Below are positions 1-12,504 of a stretch of DNA of 64,000 bases, piece after piece. Below the pieces are notes generated by a model, which did not search any database, had not been told where the DNA came from, and was given only the letters and a program-made list of their open reading frames with translations. The DNA is from Sipunculus nudus (lineage: Eukaryota > Annelida > Sipuncula > Golfingiida > Sipunculidae), in the NCBI GenBank assembly GCA_026874595.1, contig CM049311.1, forward strand, positions 33,809,676-33,873,675. Direction: 5' to 3'. The first letter of the stretch is position 1. Each line of letters opens with the position of its first letter. The translations under genes were made by a program, and so were the position numbers.

Positions 1-1800
1 TGAAAAAAGTGAATTAAACGTTTTCAAAAATCGTATATAGTATATATACCCTAGTATTATTCATTGTTCGGAAAAGTCCGAAATCACAGGTTATGTGTTA
101 TTTACATTTCCTTTGAGTATTTAGAAAAAATGAGTATCTAGAAAGAAAATAACCCTAAAACCGTCAGAACGTACAGAGAAGCCAGTGGTCGGAATGTTCC
201 ATTCTTCCGTGTATTGTCATAGGACAGTTTCCTATGAGCACAATAGGGGGCGCTGGCTCGCAATTGGCTCTTAGCGCGGCACGTTCACATCATTCCATAT
301 TCAAACAGTAAAGAGTGATCAATACTGAGCTTTTATCAGGATCACACCGTATAACATAATATGAGGTGTAGGTAATCGCCATTGGATTAAATGTATTTAG
401 CTGTGCTGTTTAATTATTTTAACGACGTTTAAGCCAAGTGTTTAATCATGTGACTAGATAGTACACTATTGATGGTCCATTGGAAGAGAGCAGGCAGTTC
501 CGTTTGGATGAGACTTGCACCATCGGTGATACCAGACAGTATAAACCAAACCTTCACTTTTCTACCGAATGCAAAAATAAACTCTTCGAGTATACGTTTA
601 GTTTCAATACTTTAAGTTTTTCCCCAATGTCTATTCTTTCAGTCTTCCCCGGCCCCCTCTTCTCCTGCCATCCAGACAAAATATGTATACCTGATGAATA
701 TGCCAATTAGCGAAGGAACGAGTAAGTCCATTCAGACATGAGAACCAAGTAGCCAAAAAAAATTCTCATGAGCACGGCTTGTGCTGCCATCTGGTGTGTG
801 AAGAGTAAACGAAAATTTTATATAACTTGACCCTGTGGACCGAATTTCGAATCTTGATTCTGCATCCGGGTTATCATCGCGTAAAACTGAGCTGATATAG
901 ATACAAACGTTGTGTAAAAATTTGATGCGGTATTGGCTCCAGTTTGAGTTATATGTGCAAACATACAGGTGTACACTTCACTGCCCTCTCAACCCTTTTG
1001 AGACAAAGTTAATAAAGCATGTGTGTAGCATTCATAATAAAAAATATGTTCTTTTTATGTGCTTTTGTCGTGTGCTGTTCGTGTGTTTTCATATATTATT
1101 TTGTTCTGACTTTTGATGTGTTATATTTATATGTTCTTCATATGTTCTTATACTTGAATTCTTTCTAGAAAGGACGTGCACTAGTGTCCGAGTACTTTGT
1201 CATAAAATAGTCATTAAAATGACTTCTAAGTGCTTCAAAATATTTCTGAGTAGTTTAACGTTTTATATGAAGACTGATCTTCAGGTTGTGTTTTGCTGAT
1301 GAATATTAACAGTTTATAAACCGCCACTGATGTTGTGATATTTACATTCCTGTCTTCTTAGGTTATTTGATATACAGACCTTTTATATTGCCATCAGAAA
1401 TAACGAGTATTTTACATAACGCCCCACGAAACAGCTTTATCATCTAAAAGTGCTTGATCATTAAATTCTCACCAGTAAATTTAAGTACTTGAACTCGAAT
1501 TAGAGTATTTTTGTAAAAAGGGCTAAAGTATTCGTGCGCATTGACTCCTCTATTTTTTTTTTTTTACTTTTATCTCTTAAATGAGACTTGCCAAATTTGG
1601 AAACCCTCGGCTCTCTCCAACTGGCGATCCAGAACCGATTCCCTACTTGGTTATAAAAAGCGGGTGGTTAGATGGGGGGGGGGGGGGGATGAACGGTCGG
1701 TGATTTTCCCACATTTTCCTTACCCTGAGGACTACTGAACGCCACCGTCTGAGCCATTCAGAATGCCTCCCATTAGTTATTATACCTAACTTTACAATCT
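1..1800. other. Non-coding flank, no feature recognised
   Basis: AT-rich sequence with only short open frames that lack domain motifs, splice-site context or similarity to anything else in the window. A run of about 16 G lies near 1673-1688. It lies outside the triplicated region and no mobile-element ends could be identified. Confidence 0.5.
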
Positions 1801-1859
1801 ATATAAAATAAAAAGTTTTATGTGGCCTTATCACCTTTGAAGCATGTTGAATTAACACG

Positions 1860-3010
1860 AAAGAAAGCGTCTTCCCTTTGGTACCTGATAAAATATTCCC
1901 CTGAAAGTGTTTGGTTACTCCTGTGCACGAGGGTTAAAAACAGTGGACCGGGCGTTACCACCGGCGCCAACATAAACACAGCACGTGCATCGCTCTGACA
2001 ACAACACCTGTCAAACAAGGGATGCCTTGACTTACTAGGCCCCAAAAATGTAATACATGTTACCGCTGACTGAAACATCGCATGTTGCGGTGAGTAAGGC
2101 CTTGGACATGAATCACCACCTGTGCTACCCATGCAAATTCCGCCTAGACCTATCGTTCATACAGAATTTACAACCAATTTACAACCAGAAGAGATATTTC
2201 AGAGGACGTGAACGTCAATATATGGACTAGTTTGGAACTCTCTTTGTTTGGATCTGTCGCGCAAGCGCAAAATCGGACCTCGGGTCACGCGGCCTTGGTA
2301 TGGTAAACAGACTCACATGGACTGTTTTTACTGATTCGCAAAATAATAACAAGGTGTTAAACAACTTAAAGGGAGGTACTTTGCCCATGTACTCGATGGT
2401 TTTTGCCTGAAAACTTTTCTATAAATTAAGTGGACTGATAATGTGACAGTATAGGCATAATATTGTTCTTGATTATGTCTCTTTAAAAGTTTAAATTTAC
2501 TTTTTGGCATAGACATTTTATCTGTATGACAAATGGGGCACTTGCCCGAGGCCAAAAGCCCCAAGGGGACAAGATGATAAGAAATAACAAATTAAAGATA
2601 AAACCATATGAAATGGCAAAATAGATCAATAAGAATATCCTCAATGTGTCGATTTATTGTATGCCAAATTCCATATCTAATAAATAGTTGACTTTTAAAT
2701 AAACAAACAAATTTGATTTGTAGATTTAATATATTTGACTGATCAGCAGTTGGTCCAATTTTTTATTAAATATATTATACTGATTTTGGTTTATGAAAGA
2801 GGGACCTATTTTGGCAGTTTACCCTCGGTCTCAAACAAGCCTTTTAAAGGGGCCTATTCCCAGACCAGGAAATATTTCGATATCTGCGGCTATTACGTTC
2901 TTTAACCGTTTGCTTACTCTTGTATACAAATGTAAATAAACTTGCATCGGGCGCAATTAGTGGCGCAAAACAAACATAGCGCACATGCCACCTAAAAAAG
3001 GGGAATTGGA
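1860..3010 (-). repeat. Two related copies of a dispersed ~130-bp repeat
   Basis: The minus-strand translations of about 1860-2060 and 2870-3010 resemble each other (APVVTPGPLFLTLVHRSNQT against APLIAPDASLFTFVYKSKQT), and the DNA is alignable. The similarity runs through non-coding sequence as well, so this is best read as two old copies of a repeat and not a gene family. The intervening 2130-2850 shows nothing recognisable. Confidence 0.35.
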
Positions 3011-3120
3011 GATAGTAGGTCCGTGTTCCAGCATGGTTTTGCCGGGGAACATTTGTTTTAAGCCAAGATGAACAAATAGGGTGAGCTAATAAAAACAATA
3101 TTGCATATATTAATGTACCC

Positions 3121-3245
3121 TTAAATGGCAGATGGTGGCGTCTGTAATCTGAGCTAAATAAAATCTCGAATCCCAGCCGAGGCGGTGAGATTTTTCACGG
3201 TCCGCCCCACCGAGGTAGCCGTGACAACCCGACTAAGTAGGCAAA
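3121..3245 (+). repeat. SINE-like fragment with tRNA B-box-like sequence
   Basis: The stretch contains CTCGAATCCCAGCC, resembling a pol III B box (GGTTCGANTCC), followed by a GC-rich segment unlike the surrounding AT-rich DNA. No clear A box is visible, so it is probably a truncated tRNA-derived SINE. The following 3245-3670 holds nothing I can identify. Confidence 0.35.
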
Positions 3246-3754
3246 GATATTTTGGCTGGTAAGCCTACTGGAGGAATGCATCGCAGTGGTCTTCCATCAT
3301 GTTGCGTTCATATTGTGGTAAACAGCCCATAATCTTAACAATAGGCCACAAATAATGAATTAATATAAGACAATACATGTGAACTCACAACCCAAAGTGA
3401 AACTCCGTCTCTATGGTACCGAGTCATTTCCTGTATATAGTACAAGTTGGCTGCGTCCAGTAACCCATGCGAACCATGCCTGTATTTATGCGGTCAGATA
3501 TTCATCAAACATGAGGAGGGATTTACCAATATTCTGAGTTAAACCGGAATTTTTCTCGCTCATGTTTTGGTGTTGTTGGAAAGAACACTAAACATAGCAA
3601 CGATTAGTCTGGCTTATGTGAACTGACAGGGTACTTGTAGGCCATGAGGCGTTGTCAAAAACGACGAAATTATGTGCATCCTCAAGGGGCCTTATAATGC
3701 AGTCCTCAGACCTAGATATATGGGTGATCTGACAGCCAGTAGTCTGGTCGTAAT

Positions 3755-3960
3755 TTCAGTGGGCCCATATGGCGCTACCACCCAGGGAGGAACGCTCTGC
3801 AGGCTTAATGGGAAGGCCGTGCCAATCGGCCGTGTTTCACTCACAAACGAGTGATCCTTTCGGGGGTTCCTCGGTGGTATGACCCAGCAATGGGGTTGAT
3901 TAAGCACCCAGGGCCCGCAGGTGTAGTAGTCACAGGGCCTTGGTGAGGACAGGATATAAT
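3755..3960 (+). repeat. SINE body, headless copy
   Basis: This stretch aligns with 5514-5690: both carry ATGGGAAGGCC, TCACTCACAAACGAGTG, TTTCGGGGGTTCCTCGGTGG and a TGACCCAGC(A/T)ATGGG segment in the same order and orientation. The tRNA-like head seen at 5424-5494 is absent here, so this copy is 5' truncated. Short open frames across it on both strands are incidental. Confidence 0.6.
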
Positions 3961-4894
3961 ATGAGAGGAAGCGTTGGACACTGTCCTGTTACCAACACCG
4001 AAACCGGATTCTGCAGATGTACATATTCGTCGTTAGCATTATAAAATGGAGGCGGTTATCTTCACCAAAACAAAAACAAAAACAAGAAAAACCCCACAAA
4101 CACACGAACTGGAAATGAACGCATACCTCGGTCAATTTTCAGTCAGCGTTTACTTGAAGGAAGAAGGGCGACAATTCACTTATTAAAATGCAAAGGGATA
4201 TAAAAAGTACTGACGCCTGATCTGAAGTAGACCAGAATCAATAGTTTACAAGGTTCTCCACGTGTCATTGATTAGCTCAGAGCAGAAAGCGCAAGAACAA
4301 ACACAATATTCAGTTTCAACTATCACTGGTTATTTTTTTTATAAATTCCCCGCCACTATCTAAACAGTACCAAAATATGTTACAAAATGTGAACAGGCGG
4401 ATCTATATAGCCTGTGTGTCATGGAACGTGCCCAACTTTCGCGCCCAGATTCTTTTCCCGGCCTATCAATTCGCAAAGGACCTCCAAAGACTTTTTAGGC
4501 ATAGCAATATAATCTTTCCTCAGCTTTTACTTTCTAAATATCAATAAATCATTGTGAACAAATATTAGCCTATTTCCACAAGACAGATTATTGTATTGAT
4601 CCGCTCCTTTGCACAGAGCTTAATTTGTAATTTCCTATCTAAGCACTACCATGGTACAAGGTCGAAAACCATATGTGGACCTTCAGTGTGTATGATAGCA
4701 AGAACATGGTAGACCGTAGAAAATGCATGGAATTTATACTGACCTAAGCTTGGATTAAATATATGCTATGTATTTTTTGTCCAGTTGTTAATACAGCTAT
4801 CTTAGTGATAAAGCATTAATTAATTATTTTTAATTAAAATATAAAAACACTTTTTTTTCATGGTTTATACAAATAGTTATTATGAGTAATCTTG

Positions 4895-5050
4895 GTACTC
4901 TCCATGGCTCAGGTGGCGGCGTCCAGTGGTGTCTAGAGTCGGAGGAACCCCGGAGAACCCCGGAGAAGTCGCTTCAACCAACCGACATGGCCATGATCGA
5001 ACCCGGGTCGCCAGCTGAGAGAGCCGAGCAGTTAACACCTTAACTGTAAA
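4895..5050 (-). repeat. tRNA-related SINE head, minus strand
   Basis: Read on the minus strand, about 5045-4985 gives CTCAGCTGGCGACCCGGGTTCGATC, where GGTTCGATC is a good match to the pol III B box; a degenerate A-box-like segment precedes it. The stretch is GC-rich against an AT-rich background. It does not close as a full cloverleaf by eye, so it is called a SINE head and not a tRNA gene. The flanks (3960-4890 and 5050-5420) show nothing recognisable. Confidence 0.4.
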
Positions 5051-5423
5051 GGCCAATCAGTTTGACCATTTATATTTATTAGCATAAAACCAGTTCATTC
5101 GTAGTTCACGTAATTTCTGATAGATAGTGTAACAATAATCCATCAGCGAAAAATGTGAAATTTCTCAAGATTCATTGAAGAAATTTGGTAATAGGCACAC
5201 TTGGCATTGGACATTTCGAAGCGTGACCACAGAGAAGTTGCGTGACAGAGATCGAGTGGTACCACCATAAAATATAAAATAGATGATTGGTACACATATT
5301 CCTGCAATCAAGCATTTAGCTCTTCCAAGGTGGGGGGGGGGACAGGTTTACTCGAGTGACCACAGGGGTATTTAATTAATAACATTCATTAAATGGATAC
5401 TGTATTTCTACAAAGACAAGTAC

Positions 5424-5690
5424 CGGCTCCTGTGACTCAGTGGCAGAGCACAGGACTCAAAGTTGGGAGATCGTGAGTCGGATCTCAGCAGAGACGGAGA
5501 GATATTTCATGGTCGGCCCTCGCCCCGGGTGAGCGCTCTATAGGCTTCATGGGAAGGCCATGCCAAACGATCATGTCTCACTCACAAACGAGTGCGCGTT
5601 TCGGGGGTTCCTCGGTGGTGTGACCCAGCTATGGGATTGATATACACACCCGGGGCTTCAGATACAGGAAGCGTGATACTGCTCTGTGAC
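5424..5690 (+). repeat. tRNA-derived SINE, head plus body
   Basis: The first ~70 nt are tRNA-like: an A-box region GACTCAGTGGCAGAGCAC followed about 35 nt later by GAGTCGGATCTC in the B-box place. The body after about 5514 is shared with the copy at 3755-3960. This head-plus-body layout is typical of pol III SINEs. No poly-A or microsatellite tail or clear target-site duplication was found. Confidence 0.55.
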
Positions 5691-5699
5691 GTAGTCCGT

Positions 5700-6500
5700 C
5701 ACCGGAAAGGATTTCTGCTGATTTAAATATACTGAGAGTTAAGTTAGCATGAAAATAAATGGAGGCTGTAACCTGAGAAAGAAAGACAAGTAACGGGTCA
5801 ATCATGAAAACACAAGAGATGTGGATCTGAGACCCATTTTTGAGACCTATTTTCGGCTTATCCTTCCGCCTTCGCTGAATAAAAATCTTTATGAATGTTT
5901 GGAAATAATGTGAAATGAAACTCTGATAAACATCCATAACTCCTGTTGTTTTTTACAGGCTCTGTCTGACTCATGATGAATTATAATGACAAGTGAGTGT
6001 GGGACATGGGACGCTACTTGGGAAGGGGGGGGGGGTTCTTATTCGACTCGGAAATTATGATGAGGTGAGCTTGGTGTGAGCCAGGTCACCAGGAGCCCAA
6101 CCACGCCATCCACCAGCGAGGGTTACCCTAGACTATAAGAATGGAGCCCTCGACGCTTTTATCATAATATATAAATAAATGAAAAGTACTTTTGCGTCGG
6201 CAACACTACCCAGATGGTCCCGCCAAATGGCCGCAGCAGCCGGGAAGCAGGAGCTTGTCAGGACCGCGAGACATCATTATATAATGACGTCGTTGCTGGG
6301 ACAGTTATAAGAAAAAAGAGACCAAAAAGTAGGTACAATATATACTTAGTATTCGTAATCTAAATTGATTAAGCGAAGCCTGTGATATGAATACTGGAAG
6401 TCCCATGGTTCATTTTTGTACCATTCAATATACCTCATGAACCAATCCCTGAAATAAAATGGCTTTGTGTTTGCAGTCGCAACAAAAGATATATATTTCG
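5700..6500. other. Non-coding spacer left of the triplication
   Basis: No gene or element ends recognised. A run of about 11 G occurs near 6026-6036. Similarity to units 2 and 3 begins only at the right-hand edge, near 6500. Confidence 0.4.
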
Positions 6501-6570
6501 AACACTTCCGAGAACTCACTGGAAATAACTGTTTTTGTTTCGATTTTCAGGAAAACAAATATGCTACGCT

Positions 6571-6571
6571 T

Positions 6572-6604
<33 letters not shown>

Positions 6605-6605
6605 T
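6571..6605 (+). repeat. (TG)n followed by poly-G tract
   Basis: TG dinucleotides run directly into about 18 consecutive G. Such tracts recur across the window, and each is a likely site of length polymorphism or sequencing error. Confidence 0.8.
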
Positions 6606-7084
6606 TAAGAAATTCCAGGGGCCGTGTGAATGCCTGAACAGGATTTAATCCTTTTGAAGCATCAGGACTCAATACAAAATCAAATACAAATAATACACAT
6701 TTAATAAATTATTAAATGATTCTAACTTCTTCATCTGAAGAAATTTACAAACACATCTGGTGAATTCTCCGCACATTTCGTGCGCTTCTTCCGTCCTTTT
6801 TCATGTGTAGGACTTACGTAAGGATTGCTTTTGTTTTAAAAGCCCCAGTTGTAATTTATGTATACCACTGGTGGTTTCTTTTTTATACTTTCTGTAATTT
6901 GTTTCTTTTGAATTCACAGAGTCTTCGACTTATTAATAGCTTTAGAATTCTCCAATGAGAAGATACAATTTGAAAAAAACTGTAAACTTACATTAAAATG
7001 AAAGTATAATATCTGTTGAACTGTTTGTGCTTGTGTGTTTTTTTTTAAAGGCAAATATGAGAATGTTTTTTCCTGGGAAAAATG

Positions 7085-7460
7085 TACCGGATGAATATTG
7101 ATACGAAATTAATGGAACTCTTTTATATGTCTGTGATTCAGTCCTAACATTCTGCAATACAAGCTGGTCGGAAATTGTAATACAGCATCCAATAACAAAC
7201 TAAAAAGAATTGTTCGTGCAGGGATAAATTTGGGTCTCAAGAATGTAAAGCTGCTGAATGAACTCTATTGCTTCTGTGTCACACGAAAGGAACAGTCTAT
7301 CAGGGCTAATTCTACACATGAACTGTCTTGTTTATATGATACTCTGAGGTCGGGAAAAAGACTAAGGGCTGAACAATGGCGCAAAGCAAGATAGGGAAAA
7401 GTTTCATACCCACTAGTATTAGATTGTTAAATGGTACAGAAAGCACTGTGATGTAAATGA
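7085..7460 (+). pseudogene. LINE reverse transcriptase C-terminus remnant (CR1/Jockey-like)
   Basis: Translation across frames gives the C-terminal tail of a CR1/Jockey-type pol: KLKRIVRAGINLG, then LRSGKRLRAEQWRKAR, then after a frameshift KSFIPTSIRLLNGT. This matches the general pattern of these LINEs (fused 'RIVR...', 'LRSGRR...R', 'SFVPTAI.LLN'). Only the last ~120 codons survive, so the insertion was 5' truncated. It continues in the 3' UTR block at 10522-10743 after interruption by the pogo-like transposon. Clade assignment is tentative. Confidence 0.65.
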
Positions 7461-8619
7461 TATAGGAATTGTATACTGTGGATTCAAAAAATATCGTGAG
7501 TTTAAAATTTCGTGGTTTTGACCTGAAACACTATTCGTTGGGTTAAAATTTTTCGTGGATTTATAATTCCAGGTTTTACATTGTTTTAAATTTCATTTGT
7601 GAACAGACCTAAAATAAGCCAAAAATCAGTTCTTTTTTTTGAGTAAAAATGCACATAAAGTTTACAATTTTAGGACTGATTGAATTAAATGTAAGCTTCA
7701 TGGAGTCCCGGTACAAGCGGTACAAAACAACTAAAAATATCGTTTGACTTATCTGAAACGTAGGTGAAAATTTATGCGTAAATCTCGATAGATTTCTCAG
7801 GTATAATTCCATCTGTGTTCATCAAATGAAGTCATGCATTACTAACGTTAGGTTAATGAGAGCACTTAAGTCCCGGCGCTCGGGATGGGTATGCAGTTCG
7901 TTCAGAAGAAACCCCGTTTCTCTCCCGTGGGGACCAGTGCAACTCCGGAACGAGGCCAAAGTTAGACTTGGACCCAGCTCAAAATTGTGCTCAGCTGCCG
8001 TGAATCATCACCCAGCCCGGGGGGCGACTAGTAACTAGATTAACTCTGCCACACGCTGTAGCTCTTATTTTCTGGTCAGTAATTAACGGGATACAGCTCA
8101 GGGGTGGGGTTGCCTTGTTTACAAGGTGCAGTTATCCGTTTGTTCCCCACATCACATGATACTTGCGCCTGAAACAATGCAGTGGGACCGTCACTCCGTT
8201 ACTTGGCCGCATCAGCTGCGAGTCGGCTGAGTCTTTCAATACCGGCAACGAAGTTACAGTACATTGCTTCAGCACTAAACAAACTGCCAAGAAACCCATG
8301 CTCTGGTCTCATTATAAATACATCTTCATGCCTTCCCGTTTATCATTATCCTGTCAAACCTCTGTCAGTTTAGTGCAAAAGGCGTATTCGTACCGTTTCA
8401 TTTTTACTGTTTGACCCAAGTAAATTGTAATCACGGCATGGCCCTGTTGAGCTGGCTCAGCTCCCGAAAACTTTAAAAAGGCCGCGTTCACCGTGCTTGC
8501 CAGATCCTAACGATTGCAAGAATACGGATGAGGCCACCACCTTCGAGGCTGCAAACGCTGCAGTAGAATCCCCCCTGACCCGCCAAACGACAGCGTGGGG
8601 ACAGCTAATATTCTAACGA

Positions 8620-9853
8620 CAACAGAGCAAAGATCGGGCGGTCGGCTGTGGATATGTGTGTTGCCAAACTGCAAGAAAATTTACAACCATCCTAGGACGA
8701 AAGATCGCAGAATCAACATTCCGCAGTATACGTGATCGCTACCTAAAAGTTAAAAGGGAACTACAATTAGAGCCAGCCTCCCTGCCTCACGCCGCACGTG
8801 GACGACCCCTGATTGTAGTTGACCTTGACAAGAGAGTTCAGAGTTACGTCACTACTTGTCGCATCAATCGAGCCGCTGTTAATTTTAGAATGGTCATGGC
8901 TGCTGCCGACGGGATCGTGACCAAGTTCGCTCCATCCCAGCTACGCGTGAATGGGGGTCGAATTTCCATCACAAAGACATTGGCACGCTCCCTGTTATCT
9001 AGAATGAGTTATGTACAGCGCAAGGCCACGAAAGATGTAAAGAGGCTACCGCAAGACTTTGATGTCATCAAAAGTGAATACTTTCGGAGGCGCTATACCT
9101 GATGATCTCATCATTAACTGGGACCAGACAGGTGTCCAATTAACACCGGGAGGAGACTGGACCATGGAGAAGAAAGGATCCAGCCAAGTGACTGTCGCAG
9201 GGAGCTCAGATAAGAGAATGATTACTGTGCTGCTTTCAGTAACTAAATCAGGCAAGCTGCTACCCCCTTAGGTGATTTACTGTGGAAAGACAAACAAGAG
9301 CATCCCAGCAGTCAAGTTTCCTGATGATTGGCACGTGACTGCTACCCCGAACCGCTGCAGTACAGGCGAGTCTATGATTGTGTTTGTGAACAAAGTGATC
9401 ATTCCCTATATGTGACAGGTCAGCGTGAGAAAATAAAGAAACCTGAGCAAACAGCACTGGTCATTTGCGACGTCTTCAGGGCTCATCAAAAGATCGATCT
9501 TCGGGAGCTGCTCGCGGAAATAACATCAAGATGGTTTTTGTTCCAGCCGCGTGCACAGACCAGCTTCAGCCGCTCGACCTCAGCTTTAACAAAGAATTCA
9601 AAACAGAGCTGAAGGGGCAGTATCACCAGTGGTACGCTGACCAAGTGATGGAACAGTTAAGCAAACGTGAGGAAGAGGTAGGACCAGATTTTGGTTTGGA
9701 TTCAGCTGTACAAAACACCACTGTGGACACACGCATGTCAGTTATCAAACCCGTGCATGCTCGCTGGCTAATTCAGGTGATCGAATCCATGTCTTCACGG
9801 AAAGAGCTGATCCAGGACGGCTGGATCAAAGCGGGCATCCATAAAACAGATTG
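8620..9853 (+). pseudogene. pogo-like DDE transposase pseudogene
   Basis: The parts read in order: an N-terminal segment with LGRKIAESTFRSIRDRYLK and ARGRPLIV (8656-9102, frame 1); INWDQTGVQLTPGGDWTME carrying the first catalytic Asp (frame 2, to 9268); TATPNRCSTGES and KVIIPY; ALVICDVFRAHQ with the second Asp (frame 1); and VFVPAACTDQLQPLDLSFNK with the third acidic residue (frame 3, to 9853). This order and these motifs are those of pogo/Tigger-type DDE_1 transposases. It is dead: frameshifts near 9070, 9410 and 9500-9530 and an in-frame TAG at 9269. The C-terminal segment ends with GWIKAGI. The N-terminal start is not certain, because upstream homology (IGRSAVD) is also out of frame. Confidence 0.85.
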
Positions 9854-9879
9854 ACTTTGATACCTGTTTCTCATGCTTT

Positions 9880-10080
9880 GTGTCAGCTTTCATGACTGTC
9901 ACAAAATTATACATATGGATAATTTAACATGTTTATTCAAAACAGATCATCTATACTGTTGTTTATTTAGTTAAAAAATGATACCTGCACAGCTTTCATA
10001 ACTGTCACAAAATGATACATATTAATCACTAAACATGTTTATTCAAAACACATCAATGTCTACTGTTGTTTATTTCTTTA
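9880..10080 (+). repeat. ~105-bp tandem duplication in the transposon 3' region
   Basis: Two copies of a segment containing GATACCTG, AGCTTTCAT.ACTGTCACAAAAT, AACATGTTTATTCAAAACA and TACTGTTGTTTATTT lie side by side between the transposase and the right inverted end. Confidence 0.7.
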
Positions 10081-10521
10081 AAAATATGACATTAACAAAC
10101 AAATATGTCAGCAATGCAAAATGACCTATAACTACGACGTTTAGCAAGATATTATGAGAGAAAGAGCAAGGCCACACATACCATTTTAAGTACATACGCA
10201 CTTTCAAACAATCACTGGTACAAGTGTTAGTCCGAACAAGTGTATAACTAAATATCTATTTTTCAAAATAAAATTTATTGAGTATTTTTTTTTTAATTTC
10301 TAGGCTACATATCGTTTTCTCTGCGTTTTAAAGACTAATACCATTTATAGCATGGACAGTGACAGCGGGCAGTCACGATGTCATAATGCATAGGGACGAC
10401 GCTCTTTAAAATTCTATAATAAACTTAATGACCGTTGGGTTTTTAATTTCGTGGAAAAAGGGGACCCACGAATTCCACGAAAATAAAAACCTAACGAACA
10501 ATTCTGAATCCACAGTATATT

Positions 10522-10743
10522 TTAGTATAGATCATCTTACTTATGCGTACGTATAATACCTGTGAAGTGCTATAATGCCTGTGATAAACTAAATATAATG
10601 TCATTGATGTGCTATAATTGTCTATGATTTGCTATAATGTCTGTACTTGATTCATGTACAATACCTGTAAGTGTCTATAAATATGCTGTAAATGCTTGCG
10701 AACTAAATTTAATGCCTTGCATGATGAAAAAAGGCTTATCTTA
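10522..10743 (+). mobile_element. LINE 3' UTR and tail, continuation of 7085-7460
   Basis: Sequence rich in GCTATAATG(T/C)CTGT motifs ends in AAAAAAGGCTTATCTTATCTTA, a short pentamer-repeat tail typical of CR1/Jockey-like LINEs. Immediately afterwards the host sequence ACACCCAGGCA resumes, matching 33322-33334 in unit 2, which fixes the 3' end of the insertion at about 10743. Confidence 0.6.
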
Positions 10744-10759
10744 TCTTAACACCCAGGCA

Positions 10760-11270
10760 CTCGCCATAGTACCGCAAATGGTGCATAATACTCCCGTCGC
10801 ATGTCTTCTGACCTTTGATTTCATTAAATATGTGGGAGTTTTGCCGAGAATGTAATTCAGGTGAGAAACTCTATTGGTTAATTTTTAAAATGAGTTTCAT
10901 GTAAATCCATCAGATTTTTTGTTACAGATGACAACCCCACCAGTGTATGTTGACCTCTGTCTGACCTCATTAAATATGGATGGATTTTGCCAGGAATCAA
11001 ACCTATACGAGATATTATATTGGTTAATATTTCTGTTGAGTTTGACCAAAATCAAGCATGTTCCTGGTAAAATACACCATAAAGTAGCCTAAAGACCTCT
11101 GACGGACCGAACTTATCAAATATAAGTGGATATTGCCCATAATCGATTTGGGGGAGATAAGCTGTTTGTAAGTAGTAAAGATGAGTTTCATGAAAAACCA
11201 TCGATGTCCTTTAAAAACTAAAGAACGGCCGGACAGGCGGACGGATAGACTTACAGTGGGTATACCATTA
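10760..11270 (+). repeat. Unit 1-specific repeat block
   Basis: Successive segments contain CTGACC(T/.)..CATTAAATATG(T/G)(G/A)G..TTTTGCC(G/A), roughly 150-190 nt apart, ending in CGGCCGGACAGGCGGACGGATAGAC. The corresponding place in unit 2 (after 33334) lacks the block. Resemblance to GACGGACAGACGG-type bivalve repeats suggests a repeat insertion; no ends were defined. Confidence 0.4.
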
Positions 11271-12238
11271 TAATTCGTCTAAAACATACAACATGGCTAT
11301 TTACATATATGTTACATGACAATTTGGGACTATTCGGGGTTTGCCCTGATTCACTTTATGTTAAGCTTACATATTAGTTGCTTCTACGTGTCGAACATAA
11401 ATAAATAATATTCTGCACAAGCTTACAAATTAGAAAGAGTGAACAAAGTGGAGCTGAAAAATCTATTCGAGAATCATGTACTCGAAAATGAATATTTTTA
11501 GCCGGTAACACAAGTCCGATATCAGGTTTACATTTTGAAACATTTATGTATTAATCAAGCTGAAAAAAAAGATCTCTCAACAAAATTAGGTGTTCAACCA
11601 AATAAAAGTATCAAAGCACTCATTTATAAGTATTAACAGTTTTAAAAAAAGGGTTCATATTTGCATGTACAATAAGTGCAATACAAAAAATATCAGTTCC
11701 CGTTTTCGGGATTTTCCTACACACTAAATGTTACAAAGTAGATAAACATTACCTATTATACACTTTGCTGTATGTTACATGCAGCCCTGTGACACACATA
11801 TATGGCAACGCTCTTTGAGAGCAATCCATCGGGATTTAAGGAGATGAGATAACAGTTGTATTCGTTCAAATTATCTGGATTCACATGCACTTGTAAGTGC
11901 CAATTTTAAGTGAAACCATTCTGCTGAGAGTTTTCTCGAGAAAAATATTATTTTTTATATGGCAATTATTAATCGTATTTCGATCATGGCACGGACACAA
12001 GTCTGTTCAAGTTAATCGAAAACTCTTCCACAAAAAACAATAATCCACAGGGAATGTGCATGAATTTACATTGTAGCCATTCCTGCTGTGTTCAAAATGA
12101 AAGCAATGTACACTGCTTTGTCAAAATGGATTGTAGTCCAATCAAAGTACTGGCCCTACTCCTTCTTAATGGTGATACGCTTCTCCTAATGACAACCTCG
12201 TTGCCGAACTCGGGTTATGGTCACAGCCTCGTCTGTGA

Positions 12239-12504
12239 TCACAGCCTCGTTTCTGTTACCCAAATTTCTGTTGAGATTTTAGGACCTGTGGCTCCCCGGA
12301 TGTAGTAGACCAGACGACATGACTTGTCCGTGGAGCCGGGCGGGGTATAAAGGTAGTAGCCTTTACAGGTGATGAACTTGAGACAAAGTAAAGGACACTC
12401 TAGGTTATGCGTTGCCGGAATCACATCCATCAAATTGTCCGTGTCAGTCAGGTGATTCTTGTCCAATAATCCAAAATAGGCCTGTCTGATGTCGGCCGGG
12501 GTAA
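12239..12504 (-). CDS. Lectin gene 1 exon 4, PAN/apple-like domain
   Basis: Acceptor TTGTTCACAG precedes the exon and a TGA after VTETRL ends it. The encoded segment has the spacing C-x3-C-x5-C (ECPLLCLKFITC), an aromatic KGYYLYTPP strand and a fourth cysteine in SCRLVYY, the pattern of PAN/apple modules, which often mediate protein or carbohydrate contacts. The same exon occurs at 34463-34728 and 54687-54952. Confidence 0.85.

Larger units (their letters stand above)
7475..10518 (+). mobile_element. pogo/Tc1-mariner-like DNA transposon, inactivated
   Basis: The element is bounded by inverted ends TACTGTGGATTCA (left, from about 7475) and TGAATCCACAGTA (right, to about 10518), each flanked by TA, the target dinucleotide of the Tc1/mariner-pogo superfamily. 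Subterminal TTTCGTGGATTT-type motifs also occur inverted near both ends. It carries one broken DDE transposase (8620-9853). It sits inside the 3' untranslated part of an older LINE: LINE coding sequence ends at about 7460 and the LINE tail resumes at 10522. Segment 8040-8600 inside it is non-coding as far as I can see. Confidence 0.75.

Noticed and set aside
1818..2132. Minus-strand 104-codon open frame
   Set aside because: No domain, splice context or signal peptide; its similarity to 2844-3098 extends through DNA with no coding constraint, as expected for a repeat.
5424..5494. Functional tRNA gene
   Set aside because: A- and B-box-like segments are present, but the stems do not close and the sequence continues into a repeated SINE body.
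8656..9853. Domesticated pogo-derived gene
   Set aside because: Several frameshifts and a stop disrupt the catalytic core, and the terminal inverted repeats are still present.
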